Positions 11,777-21,014 of a DNA stretch of 64,000 bases are shown one piece after another (position 1 is the first letter of the stretch; each line of letters starts with the position of its first letter). Source of the stretch: Clostridia bacterium UC5.1-1D2. Lineage in GTDB: Bacteria; Bacillota; Clostridia; Lachnospirales; Lachnospiraceae. The position numbers were made by a program, and so were the translations under genes. The stretch spans positions 119,577-183,576 of the forward strand of contig BBZN01000003.1 in assembly GCA_001304855.1 (NCBI GenBank). The letters are read 5' to 3'. A model generated the notes under the pieces. It had not been told where the DNA came from and ran no database searches. It was given only the letters and a program-made list of their open reading frames with translations.

Positions 11777-11836
11777 TTTCCGCTCTGATTCAGGTTACGC
11801 AGCAGCGGTTCATTTGACGGCGTTGGCAGCAGCTTA

Positions 11837-11886
11837 AAAAGGTCCGGCATCCGGGGGTGTTCATTCTCCCCTATGCCGGACCTTTT
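11837..11886. terminator. Bidirectional intrinsic terminator
   Basis: AAAAGGTCCGGCAT (11837-11850) pairs with ATGCCGGACCTTTT (11873-11886). The A and T runs at the two ends make it work in both directions. It sits between the convergent alcohol dehydrogenase and MBL hydrolase genes. Confidence 0.9.
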
Positions 11887-11905
11887 ATATGGACGCCAGG
11901 GGGAC

Positions 11906-12708
11906 TTAGAGAGGGAGGATCTCCTTGTCGTCAGGAACAAAAAGATTCCCGTGGTAATACTCTTTCCCCTCCGCGGTGTAAAGGGCCTTGCGTTCCAGCG
12001 GCTTTTTATCTTCCGTGTGCCACAAAATCAGATTGGGGATGTGCAGGCTCTCAGCCAGTTCACACGCCTCTTTGACAGTGGCGTGATGCTTCTCGTAGGG
12101 CTGGAAGATATCCCTGTCTCCATAGAGGCAGAAGGCTTCATGGAGAAGCCAGTGGCTCCCCTCCACATAGGGAAGGCAGTCGGGATTGTAGGGCTCGTCG
12201 CCGGCACAGGTGAGCTTGCGGCCGTTTTTCAAGATAGTGGTGAAGCCGAACTGTCTGGCTTTTGTGGACAGGATATCAAAAAAGGTCACGTCATAGTCAA
12301 GAATATGGACAGTCTCCCCGTCCTCCACAGGAATCAGGAAAATTCTCTCCCCTATCATTTTGTAGAATTTGCCCTGCATCGTCAGCCGGCAGATGGTGGT
12401 GATGGTGTCTGTAAGTCCCTGGTGGCAGTAGATGCGCAGTTCACCCTGGTATCTGCCCTTTTCATGGCCGCCGCAACCATCCGCACCATCCACACAATTC
12501 CCAGAATGTGGTCGGTGTGTTCGTGTGTTACGAAAATATTGTGGATGTGGCTTAGATCCACATTCATGTCATCCAGTATCTTCAGGATGCCGTTTCCGCC
12601 GCCTGCGTCCACCATGAAATATTCATCCTGGTCTTTGATGGCGAAGCAGGTATTGTAGAAACTGGTAGCCTGTGCATTGCCGGTTCCGAATACGTACAAT
12701 TCTTCCAT
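11906..12708 (-). CDS. MBL-fold metallohydrolase (RNase Z-like subgroup)
   Basis: Metallo-beta-lactamase-fold hydrolase with the THEHTDH metal motif about 60 residues in, and MVDAGGGNGILK before it. Later HILDYD, SHWLLHEAF and WHTED supply probable remaining ligands. Sequence style is closer to the RNase Z/phosphodiesterase group than to glyoxalases, but the substrate is not clear. The frame changes near 12463, in an A-rich codon stretch, joining AAAMKK to GRYQGELRIYCHQG. The joined product is about 267 residues. It is transcribed divergently from the GGDEF gene and ends at the bidirectional terminator. Confidence 0.8.
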
Positions 12709-12894
12709 GACGTTCCTCTCCTTAGAAAAATTCTGAATTAGCCCAATGATTATCTGCTTAAGAATATGTTACTATAAGTCGGGCAAACCTGCAAGTTTTA
12801 TTAAGGTTTAATCAGCAGCTTATGTTCGGAATTATATTGACGATTAAGTTTATATCAGGTATAACTGAGGATTTCGGAAATAGAGGTGTATTAT

Positions 12895-13793
12895 ATGAAA
12901 ATAGAGAAAATGTATCTTGAAATCATCAACAACCTGCCGGACGGTATCTATTTTGTGAGCCCAGATCGGGAAATTCTTTTTTGGAATAAAGCCGCAGAAA
13001 AAATAACTGGCTATACAGCAGAGGAAATAATAGGGAAACGGTGTCAGGACAGCGGCTTAAATCATATCGATCAGGCAGGGAGGCCCTTATGTATGATTGC
13101 CTGCCCTTTGTTTGAAACACTGGTGGACGGGGAGCAGCGCAGGGCCAAAGTGTTTGTCCGCCACAAGGAGGGGTACCGCATCCCCATCTCAGTCAATATT
13201 TTACCCATCAGGAAGGCGGGAAAATTGCAGGGGCAGTTGAAATATTTACCCAGAGCTCCCCGGCCGTCTATGAGGACGACCTGGTGGAGCACCTGGCCGA
13301 TCTGGCGATGCATGATTCACTGACAAAGCTGCCCAACCGCAGGTACCTGGAGAGCTTTCTGGAATATAAGATCAGCGAGTACATGCGTTTTGGGCGCCTT
13401 TTTGCAGTGCTTATGGGAGATATTGACAATTTCCGGTATTTTAACAATAATTACGGTCACGAAGCGGGAGATAAGGTGCTTTTGAATATTGCAGCCACCA
13501 TAAAGCGCAATATGCGCAGGGATGATTTGATCGGCCGATGGGGCGGAGAAGAGTTTGTGGGAATTTACAGTGTGGGCAAACCGGAGGATGGGGCCATAAT
13601 CGGGGAAAAATTCAGGCAGATGGTATTACATACGGAGCTGCCCTACGGCGGAACGGTTCTCACCGTTTCCATGTCAATAGGAGTCACTGCCATCCGGCCC
13701 AATGATACGGCGGTGACAGTGATGAACCGTGTGGACGAGCTTATGTACCACAGTAAACGAACAGGAAAAAACTGTGTGACGGCGGACAGATGA
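12895..13793 (+). CDS. PAS-GGDEF diguanylate cyclase
   Basis: Predicted to make cyclic di-GMP. An N-terminal PAS domain (LPDGIYFVSPDREILFWNKA, then EEIIGKRC) is followed by a GGDEF domain with GDIDNFRYFNNNYGHEAGD and an intact RWGGEEF active site. An RRDD sequence ends five residues before GGEEF, matching the RxxD allosteric inhibition site. No membrane segment is seen, so it should be cytosolic. The frame shifts near 13240, joining the PAS C-terminal region to SPAVYEDDLVEHLADLAMHD. The ATG at 12895 has AGAGGTG upstream; an alternative GTG lies nine bases earlier. The PAS ligand is unknown. Confidence 0.87.
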
Positions 13794-13885
13794 CCCGTGG
13801 CTTACGGCTTTCTTAAATTGTTTGTAAATTGAGGGAAATTGTGTTACTATAACCTTAATAACAAGCAATTGGGAATGGGGAGAAT

Positions 13886-15828
13886 ATGACAATGAGGGAT
13901 TTGGCATATCTGCAGCTTCTGGCAAGAGAGTATCCGACGGTAAAGGCAGCTACCAGTGAAATTATCAATCTGACGGCGATCTGCAGCCTGCCCAAAGGAA
14001 CAGAATACTTCTTTAGCGATCTTCATGGAGAGTACGAGGCATTTATCCATCTGCTCCGTTCTTCCTCCGGCATTACCAGAGAAAAAATTAAGGACACCTT
14101 TGGCCATCTCATACCGGAGGAGGAGCAGATTCAGCTGGCGAATCTCATCTATTATCCGGAGCGGAATCTGGGACGGATGATGAAGCTGGGACTCTACACG
14201 GAGGACTGGCAGAAGATTACCATCTACCGTCTGGTGCAGAGCTGTAAGGAGGTTTCCTCCAAGTACACCCGCTCCAAGGTCCGCAAGAAAATGCCCAGGG
14301 AGTTTGCCTATACCATCGATGAGCTGCTTCATGTAGATTACAACGACGACAACAAGAAACTGTACTACAACGAAATTATCCACTCCATTATTGACAATGA
14401 TATTGCGGACAAGTTCATTATTGCCCTCTGCCGCCTGATTCAGGATCTCACCATCGATAATCTCCACATTATCGGGGATATTTATGACAGGGGACCCAGG
14501 GCCGACATCATCATGAATGAGCTTATGGGATTTCACGATGTGGATATTCAGTGGGGAAACCACGATATCTCCTGGATGGGGGCTGCCACAGGCAACTTGG
14601 CCTGTATCTGCAATGTGCTGCGGATCGCCATCAGCTATAACAGCTTTGACGTGCTGGAGGACGGCTATGGCATCAATCTGCGCCCGCTGTCCATGTTTGC
14701 AGCCAAAGTATACCAGGAGGATCCCTGCACCCGCTTTATGCCCAAGCTTCTGGATGAGAATATTTACGATGCGGTGGATCCGGGGCTGGCGGCCAAGATG
14801 CACAAGGCCATTGCAGTGATCCAGTTTAAGGTGGAGGGCGCCATGATTAAGCGCCATCCTGAATATGAGATGGACAACCGCCAGATGCTGACTCAGGTGG
14901 ATTATGAGAAGGGGACGGTAAATATCGACGGCAGGGAGTATCCCATGCTGGACATGAATTTTCCAACCATTGACCCCAAGAATCCCCTGGAGCTGACCCA
15001 GGGGGAAAAGACCCTGCTTCGGACGCTCCAGACTTCCTTTATGCACAGCGATCTGCTTCACAAGCACATTAAATTCCTGTACTCACACGGGGGAATGTAT
15101 AAATGCTACAACTCCAACCTGCTGTACCACGGCTGTATTCCCATGAAAAAGGACGGTTCCTTTGATACCATAACCATAGATGGGGTATCCTATGGAGGGA
15201 AGGCCTGATGGATTATTTTAACCAGCAGATGAAAAATGCGTATTTCATGGCTGAGGGAACCCCAGGCAAGATCCGGGCCACAGATATGATGTGGTATCTG
15301 TGGTGCGGGGCCAAGTCGCCGGTGTTCGGAAAGGACAGGATGACCACCTTCGAGCATTATTTTGTGGCCGACAGAGCCGCTCACAGGGAAGTCATGAACC
15401 CCTACTACCAGCTGAGCGTGAAGGAGGAGTTCTGCAACCGGCTTTTGCAGGAGTTTGGCTTACCGGTGGAGGGCTCCCATATTATTAACGGCCATGTGCC
15501 GTAAAGCTGAAGGATGGGGGAGAAGCCCATGAAAGCAGGGGGAAAACTGTTTATCATAGACGGCGGCCTCTCCAAAGCATACCAGAGCGCTACGGGAATT
15601 GCAGGCTACACCCTCATCTATAATTCCCATCATCTGGCATTGGCAGAGCACATGCCCTTTGATCCTAAAAAAGAGAGCACCCCAAAGGTTTCTGTAGTGG
15701 AGAAAGTGAAAAGCCGGGTGATGGTAGCGGATACGGACAAAGGACGGGAGCTTAAGGCGCAGATAGCAGACCTTAAGGAACTGGTGGCGGCTTACAGGGA
15801 AGGCACAATAAAGGAAAGGGTTGAGTAA
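13886..15828 (+). CDS. fbp: Fructose-1,6-bisphosphatase, class III (two frameshifts)
   Basis: Gluconeogenic fructose-1,6-bisphosphatase of the Firmicute class III, which uses a calcineurin-type metal site. The metal-binding segments FFSDLHGEYEAF, HIIGDIYDRGPRAD, WGNHDISWMGAA and HSDLLHKHIKFLYSHGG are clear. Frames change near 15203 (joining GGKA to MDYFNQQMKNAYF) and near 15500 (joining INGHVP to VKLKDGGEKP). The joined length, about 648 codons, is typical. ATG at 13886 is used; another ATG two codons later is possible. Its stop overlaps the start of the next gene by one base (TAATG), so the two are coupled. Confidence 0.93.
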
Positions 15829-16337
15829 TGAGCAGGACAGAGTTTTTACAGGGACTTAAGTCGGAGCTGGAGGGCAGGGTTCCCTATTCGGTGATACAGG
15901 AAAATCTCCGGTACTACGATTCCTATATATCGGAAGAGACAGCCAAAGGCGCAGACGAAAACCAGATCATTGACAGTCTGGGAGGCCCGAAGCTGATAGC
16001 CAGGACCATTGTGGACGCAGCCTTTGACACAGAGGACAGGCCCGATGTATTTGATACCTTTGGAGCCGGCGCCTATGATGCAGACGGGGCCGGGGGCCGT
16101 AACCAGAGTGAAAGCCACAGGGCCTATGAGGAGAAGCACAGCCGGAATATTCACTATGTGGACTTTAGCAAATGGTATGTGAGGCTTATAGCGGGGCTGG
16201 TTGTGTTCCTGGTGATATTCCTGATTATGACCATATTTTTTGGAATTATGGGACTGGCGGGCTGGATTCTCTCCTATATCTGGCCGGTGCTGCTGGTGAT
16301 GCTGTTAGTGTGGATGTTCCGGGGGTCCGGAAGGTAA
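15828..16337 (+). CDS. DUF1700-family membrane protein
   Basis: A 169-residue protein whose first 65 residues (MSRTEFLQGLKSELEG, then YYDSYISEE and IDSLGGPKLIAR) match the alpha-helical signaling-type N-terminal region of DUF1700 proteins. Two strongly hydrophobic segments fill the C-terminal 60 residues (LIAGLVVFLVIFLIM and ILSYIWPVLLVMLLV), placing it in the membrane with a cytosolic N-terminal domain. DUF1700 genes often sit beside PadR regulators; none is present here. It overlaps fbp by one base and is followed by a strong terminator. Function is unknown. Confidence 0.75.
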   Translation: MSRTEFLQGLKSELEGRVPYSVIQENLRYYDSYISEETAKGADENQIIDSLGGPKLIARTIVDAAFDTEDRPDVFDTFGAGAYDADGAGGRNQSESHRAYEEKHSRNIHYVDFSKWYVRLIAGLVVFLVIFLIMTIFFGIMGLAGWILSYIWPVLLVMLLVWMFRGSGR

Positions 16338-16411
16338 TGGATCGCTGGGCTTAAGAACGGACTGCCGGAGTTTGGACTGTAGTCTGGTTTGTTTGAACTA
16401 ATTGAAATTGA

Positions 16412-16453
16412 GCGCGTAAAACCATGTGAGTTAAGTGGTTTTACGCGCTTTTT
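16412..16453 (+). terminator. Intrinsic terminator after DUF1700 gene
   Basis: GCGCGTAAAACCA (16412-16424) pairs perfectly with TGGTTTTACGCGC (16436-16448), followed by TTTTT. It separates the housekeeping operon from the secretion locus. Confidence 0.92.
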
Positions 16454-16492
16454 GCGTATAAGGAGGGGAAAAGAGGAAGCAAGTGGAGAGCG

Positions 16493-16546
16493 TCACTAAA
16501 ACATAACACTTTTGTTCATAAAATGTAACGCAGCAAATGATATAGT
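16493..16546 (+). promoter_or_regulatory. Regulon promoter, copy A (before zincin gene)
   Basis: TAAC half-sites begin at 16504 and 16526 (22 bp apart), with a further TCAC at 16493, 11 bp upstream of the first. Exactly 11 nt after the second half-site comes TATAGT (16541-16546), preceded by TGA as in an extended -10. The same layout occurs at 17734-17787 and 39006-39059. The 11-bp phasing is what an OmpR/PhoB-type winged-helix activator would need; the activator is inferred, the pattern is seen. Confidence 0.75.
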
Positions 16547-16605
16547 AACCAGCGACGGTAAAAGGAGAGCTGAGGGCAGCTTCAGGAAAGGGGAGGGATA
16601 AGACT

Positions 16606-17640
16606 ATGCCGAACAGGGAGTACCGGGCGCAATGTGTACGTAATGGCTGTTGGCCATCCAACTGGATGAATTTGAGTAAAGAACAGCAGGATGGGCTAAC
16701 TGAAAAATTTACGAAGCTTGCAGAAAATGAGAAAATGCTGGAGGAGGCGGTTGCACAATTTAAACCGTCAAACTGGAACCAGAAGAATGACGATCAAAGA
16801 ATCGGGTTATGTCAAAGTTTGGAGAATTATTTGGCATATGAAAGTGGAAGAGAACCCTTTCATATTGTTCGATCAGATGATGCTGCATGTATCGGAGAGA
16901 CAATGGGAGATTCTAAAACAATCAAAATTAATCTGGGCGGACATAATTCCTTTGAAATTTTGGAAACAATGGTTCATGAATCCAGTCACGCAGATCAAAT
17001 GGATTTGTTTGATAAAAGGACAAAAACGCAAAGCGGCCAAATGAGCATAAGTGATTTTAAAGAGGAGCTGGAGAAGAGTGGATTGAGTGAGTCAGAGCTT
17101 CTTGTGATGAACTGGGAGGCGGACCATTATATGACACCGGAAAATAGCCGTAAGCAGTCAGGAAGTACGGATCTTTATGAAATGCAGTTGTTGGAAACAG
17201 ATGCCATATTTGAAAGTGCAAAATTTTTGAGGAAGTATTCTTCATCCATGGGGAACGAAGATGGATTTTTGGCATTTCTTGAGGAAAAAGAGGAAGAAGT
17301 TGAAGAACTTAAAGGGCTGTTTAAGAAAGAAGATACAGTCAAAAAGTGGTTTGAGGACAGGAATACAAGAGTTGGTGAGACGAGTGAGGAAAAATTCAGC
17401 CAGTCTGACAGGGAGCAGCTTAAATCTATTTTTTCTGCACAGGATATAAATGAATGCGGATTTAAATTACTCACACATTTGGAAAACTGGGAAAAACTTC
17501 CTGGACCGGGAAGCGTCAGAAATGTGACGCTGAATGAATTGACGGGAGGATATGGGGCAAGAGAACCCAGGGGATTAAAACGCCCGGCTGAAACGACGCC
17601 TGTAAAAGAAAAAAAAGCCAAATTTCAATACAGGATATAA
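16606..17640 (+). CDS. Soluble HExxH zincin, candidate secreted effector
   Basis: A 344-residue protein with no signal peptide or membrane segment. Residues around 125-130 read VHESSHADQMD, an HExxH zinc-protease motif, and YEMQLLETDA about 70 residues later offers a glutamate as third ligand; NWEADHY lies between. I do not recognise the family. The N-terminal 90 residues are charged and Cys-containing, and the middle is strongly acidic/lysine-rich and probably helical. The last 40 residues are basic and contain VTLNELTGGYGAREPRG, resembling the C-termini of three other proteins in this locus. It is preceded by GGGGAGGG and by its own copy of the regulon promoter. The shared promoter and motif suggest a substrate of the adjacent secretion machine; toxin or effector activity is inference. 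Confidence 0.7.
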   Translation: MPNREYRAQCVRNGCWPSNWMNLSKEQQDGLTEKFTKLAENEKMLEEAVAQFKPSNWNQKNDDQRIGLCQSLENYLAYESGREPFHIVRSDDAACIGETMGDSKTIKINLGGHNSFEILETMVHESSHADQMDLFDKRTKTQSGQMSISDFKEELEKSGLSESELLVMNWEADHYMTPENSRKQSGSTDLYEMQLLETDAIFESAKFLRKYSSSMGNEDGFLAFLEEKEEEVEELKGLFKKEDTVKKWFEDRNTRVGETSEEKFSQSDREQLKSIFSAQDINECGFKLLTHLENWEKLPGPGSVRNVTLNELTGGYGAREPRGLKRPAETTPVKEKKAKFQYRI

Positions 17641-17733
17641 AATGAAAAGACAGCTCTAAAAACTACTAAAAAAAGGAAAAAGATTAGTGATAAATAAAAA
17701 AAATATCATTAAATGGAGAAAATATAGTCAAAA

Positions 17734-17787
17734 TCACAAATGTGTAACGCTTCTGTGCTAAAAACGTCACATGCCATATGCTACAAT
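17734..17787 (+). promoter_or_regulatory. Regulon promoter, copy B (before secretion operon)
   Basis: TCAC at 17734, TAAC at 17745, TCAC at 17767 (22 bp after the TAAC), then exactly 11 nt and TACAAT at 17782-17787, preceded by TGC. The segment between the two main half-sites (GCTTCTGTGCTAAAAACG) closely resembles copies A and C. It would drive the STAS-CPBP-VirD4 operon. Confidence 0.75.
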
Positions 17788-17926
17788 GAAAAAAATTCAA
17801 CAGAGAAGTGAACACAGGCTGCTCTGTGAGGTGCAAAACACAAGAGGGCTCTCTGGAAGTACTGAATTTTATGGTGGTGAAACGAAAATATATGGCAACG
17901 GCAGAACAAAAGAAAGAGTGATAAAA

Positions 17927-18197
17927 ATGGAAAATAAAAGCTCCGTCAAAGCTGGTAAAAGAGAAGCTGGATGAATTTAAACTGCAGCTCAGTGATGCTT
18001 TAGAATCTGTAGATAAAGAGTTATTAGTTGATATGAGTGAAACCAATTACATATCCTTTGCGGCCCTTTTGCATATCCAAAAGATCCATTCGGAGATGAA
18101 GGAGAACAGCCGGATTCTGATACTGAAAAATGTAACAGGCATACTGGCAGAAGTGATGGAGGTGACGGGATTTGGAAGCATGCTCATCATCGGATAG
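17927..18197 (+). CDS. Small STAS-domain protein (anti-sigma antagonist-like), one frameshift
   Basis: No single open frame shows this gene. With one extra A in the A-run just after the ATG at 17927, about 90 codons open to TAG at 18197. The product has a STAS pattern: LVDMSETNYISFAALLHIQ, then ILILKNVTGILAEVMEVTGF. In SpoIIAA-type proteins the second Ser of the conserved pair is phosphorylated by a switch kinase; here that position is Phe (YISF), so classical phospho-switching may be absent. It is the first gene after promoter copy B and overlaps the CPBP gene, which places it in the secretion operon. A regulatory or scaffold role is possible. Confidence is limited by the required frame repair. 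Confidence 0.6.
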
Positions 18198-19032
18198 TTC
18201 CGGATTAACCGAAAAGACTACAGAACAGAAGATTTGGCTTGGGGCTCTGTGCTTTGTAAGAGCGGCAAGGCCGGTAGCGCTTTATCTTTTGCTTCCGGCA
18301 GGGCTGGCGTTTCTGGGAATGATTTTTAGAAGTACAAATCTTTCCACAGAGGAGTTCATTAAATCCAGTGGTAATTTTTATTATGGACTCGGAGTGCTGG
18401 CAACCTTCTGGCTATTGGACAAGGCTGCAAAAAAGAAAGGGAGCTCCCTCTTTTGCGAGGTTTCCTTCAGCAGAAAGAATGTTCAATTGAAACAACTGTT
18501 ACTGCTCTACCTGACGGGGCTGGCCTGCGGCCTTTTGCTGTCGGTTCTCCTTACGCTGGTAACATATGTGAGCCCTGTGTTAAATGGGTACCAGGAAATG
18601 AGCACCCGCACCTTTAAAGGAAAAGACTTTCTGCTTCTGCTTTTTACCGTAGGGCTTTCGGCGCCTGTAGTGGAAGAAATTATCTTCCGCGGTTATATGT
18701 ATCAGCGTCTGCAGCGGGGATTTCCTAAAAGAACTGCGGTAATAACCGCATCCTTTGTTTTTGCAATCTGCCATATATCCCCCTTCTGGGCTGCGTATGC
18801 CTTTGCCGCCGCGCTGTTATTATGCAGGTTGTTAGATGAGAACCGGAACCTTTTGTTTCCAATCGCTTTTCACGGAGGTTTCAACCTGTCGTCAATTTTA
18901 TTATATGTGCTGACAGAATTTATAAAGCTGCCCATAAAAGGCCCGTGGATAGGTGTGCTGGGAGCCGCCGCAGGGGGAACAGGGCTGATTTGCTATATGA
19001 AATATAAAAGAGGGGTTGTGAGGGAAGCATGA
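18172..19032 (+). CDS. CPBP-family intramembrane metalloprotease (CAAX/ABI type)
   Basis: A multi-span membrane protein of 286 residues with the three CPBP motifs in order: EEIIFRG (about residue 168), FAICHI (about 200) and HGGFN (about 233), which form the intramembrane glutamate/histidine active site. The start is TTG at 18172 with GGAGGTGA seven bases upstream; no ATG lies nearby in frame. It overlaps the STAS gene by 26 bp and the VirD4 gene by 4 bp (ATGA), so it is firmly within the operon. In other bacteria such proteases process peptides or confer immunity. Here it might mature the small pilin-like subunit, but nothing in the sequence proves that. Confidence 0.8.
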   Translation: MEACSSSDSSGLTEKTTEQKIWLGALCFVRAARPVALYLLLPAGLAFLGMIFRSTNLSTEEFIKSSGNFYYGLGVLATFWLLDKAAKKKGSSLFCEVSFSRKNVQLKQLLLLYLTGLACGLLLSVLLTLVTYVSPVLNGYQEMSTRTFKGKDFLLLLFTVGLSAPVVEEIIFRGYMYQRLQRGFPKRTAVITASFVFAICHISPFWAAYAFAAALLLCRLLDENRNLLFPIAFHGGFNLSSILLYVLTEFIKLPIKGPWIGVLGAAAGGTGLICYMKYKRGVVREA

Positions 19033-21002
19033 AAAGATTTCTGATAAGTGTGGCATTTATCCTTGTTGGAACTGTGTGTTTTGGCTTTTTAATAAACAAT
19101 ATTATTTGGAATACGGCGCCGGCCATTGCGCAGAAAGACTACAGCCTTTTGCTTCAAAAAGATGTTTTGTTTAAACGGGACACCTATTTGTATGGATTCT
19201 GCGCGACCATAGTCCTATATTTCTACTTTTTTGTTTTGTCGGATGATCCGTCCAGAAGAGCTAAAAAGTTAATGAAAGCTAAGGTCAAAAATTTTGATTC
19301 AAACCTGGAGAATTCCAGATTTATGAATAAAAGAGAGCAGAAAAAAACCTTTCAGCCTGTGCGGTTCACCCAGCTTACAGGCAAGAAAAAAGACGGGGTG
19401 CCTGTTTACGCTATCTATAATAAGTGGAAGCGCGATATAGAGATCAATCTGGCAAGCCCCATGCACAGCATTATTATAGGAGCCACAGGAAGCGGAAAGA
19501 CAACGGGCTTTATCAACCCTATGATTCAGATTCTGGCTAAATCGGGCGCCGGGTCCTCCTTTATCTGTACTGACCCAAAAGGAGAGCTGTATCAGCTGCA
19601 CAGCGGTTTCCTTGACGCCAGAGGGTACGATGTGAAGGTTCTGGACCTTAGAGAGCCTTATAGTTCCTACCGCTGGAACCCCCTGGGAGACTTATATGAC
19701 CGCTACCAGATATATCTGCAGACAGGCAATAATATTAACTGCCATACGGACAGTATAAAAAACTACAAGCTTGAAAGGATAAATTTTGATAATCCCGGTG
19801 TGAGGGAATGGTATGAGTTTGACGGCAAAGCCTTCGGCGACCGGAACGAGATGATTGCTTATGTAAAAACAGAAAAACAGAAAATATTTGATGAAATATA
19901 TGAGGATCTCAATGATCTGATCAGCGTCCTCTGTCCGGTGGAAAATCAGGATGAACCCTTGTGGGAGAAAGGCGCAAAATCCGTTGTCATGGCGGTATGC
20001 CTGGCAATGCTGGAGGACAGTGAAGATCCGGCCCTTGGGATGACCAGGGAAAAATACTGCTTTTATAATGTAGCCCGGATTATTGGGAATTCAGAAGATG
20101 AATTTGCGGAGCTGAAAAAATATTTTGAAGGCAGAGATGTTCTTTCCAAGGCCACGTCTCTTTCGCGCCAGGTATTATCCACATCAGAACAGACGCTTTC
20201 CAGCTATATGTCCATCGCCTATGACAAATTATCAATTTTCAATGACGAGGGAATCTGCGCCCTGACATCGGAAACCGACATTAAAGTCAGTGAGCTGGCT
20301 AAGAAACCCACTGCGCTGTTTTTAAAGATACCGGATGAAAAAGATACAAGGCATGTAATTGCATCTATATTTGTCCTCTGTGTTTATAAAGCCCTCATTA
20401 AAGAAGCGTCGCTGCGGGAAAGCCTGTCCCTTCCGAGAAATGTATACTTTATTCTGGATGAATTTGGAAATATGCCCAAGATAGACAAGTTCGACAAGAT
20501 GATAACCGTTGGGCGAAGCAGAAAGATTTGGTTTCAAATGGTAATCCAATCCTATGCCCAGCTTAACAATGTGTACGGCGATAAGGTTGCCAATATAATC
20601 AAGGGCAACTGCGGCATAAAAATGTTCATCGGCTCCAATGACATTGAAACCTGTGAAGAATTTTCAAAACTCTGCGGAAATATGACCATATCCACATCCA
20701 GCGTGTCTTCCTCAACGTCAGATACGCGCAGCGGCATAAACGTATCCAGCCAGCTTCAGACCAGGCCTATCATCTACCCGTCAGAGCTTCAGAAGCTGAA
20801 TAACAATGTAAATACCGGAAATGCCATTGTTGTGACATTTGGAAATTTTCCCTTAAAGACAAAGTTCACACCAAGCTATAAGTGCCCCCTTTATGTTGAG
20901 AAAAAGATGAAGAGAGAACATTGGCAGAGCAACTCATTTTTCGGAGAGGACGTTTTTTATGATATCAGGGAACGAAATCTTCAGATATTATCAGCGGAGT
21001 AA
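19029..21002 (+). CDS. virD4: VirD4/TraG-family type IV secretion coupling ATPase
   Basis: Coupling protein that brings substrates to a type IV secretion channel. Two N-terminal transmembrane segments (residues about 5-25 and 55-75) are followed by the Walker A loop GATGSGKTTGF (about 151) and Walker B YFILDEFGNM (about 475); TDPKGELYQ and GRSRKIWFQMVIQ are further family marks. At 657 residues it is full length, with no frameshift. It overlaps the CPBP gene by 4 bp and the next gene starts 12 bp later. No relaxase or other DNA-processing gene accompanies it in the window, which suggests protein rather than DNA substrates, although distant relaxases cannot be excluded. Confidence 0.93.
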   Translation: MKRFLISVAFILVGTVCFGFLINNIIWNTAPAIAQKDYSLLLQKDVLFKRDTYLYGFCATIVLYFYFFVLSDDPSRRAKKLMKAKVKNFDSNLENSRFMNKREQKKTFQPVRFTQLTGKKKDGVPVYAIYNKWKRDIEINLASPMHSIIIGATGSGKTTGFINPMIQILAKSGAGSSFICTDPKGELYQLHSGFLDARGYDVKVLDLREPYSSYRWNPLGDLYDRYQIYLQTGNNINCHTDSIKNYKLERINFDNPGVREWYEFDGKAFGDRNEMIAYVKTEKQKIFDEIYEDLNDLISVLCPVENQDEPLWEKGAKSVVMAVCLAMLEDSEDPALGMTREKYCFYNVARIIGNSEDEFAELKKYFEGRDVLSKATSLSRQVLSTSEQTLSSYMSIAYDKLSIFNDEGICALTSETDIKVSELAKKPTALFLKIPDEKDTRHVIASIFVLCVYKALIKEASLRESLSLPRNVYFILDEFGNMPKIDKFDKMITVGRSRKIWFQMVIQSYAQLNNVYGDKVANIIKGNCGIKMFIGSNDIETCEEFSKLCGNMTISTSSVSSSTSDTRSGINVSSQLQTRPIIYPSELQKLNNNVNTGNAIVVTFGNFPLKTKFTPSYKCPLYVEKKMKREHWQSNSFFGEDVFYDIRERNLQILSAE

Positions 21003-21014
21003 AGGAAAAGCACG

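Noticed and set aside
12886..12894. GTG start for the PAS-GGDEF gene
   Set aside because: The ATG at 12895 is better spaced from AGAGGTG, which would overlap the GTG itself.
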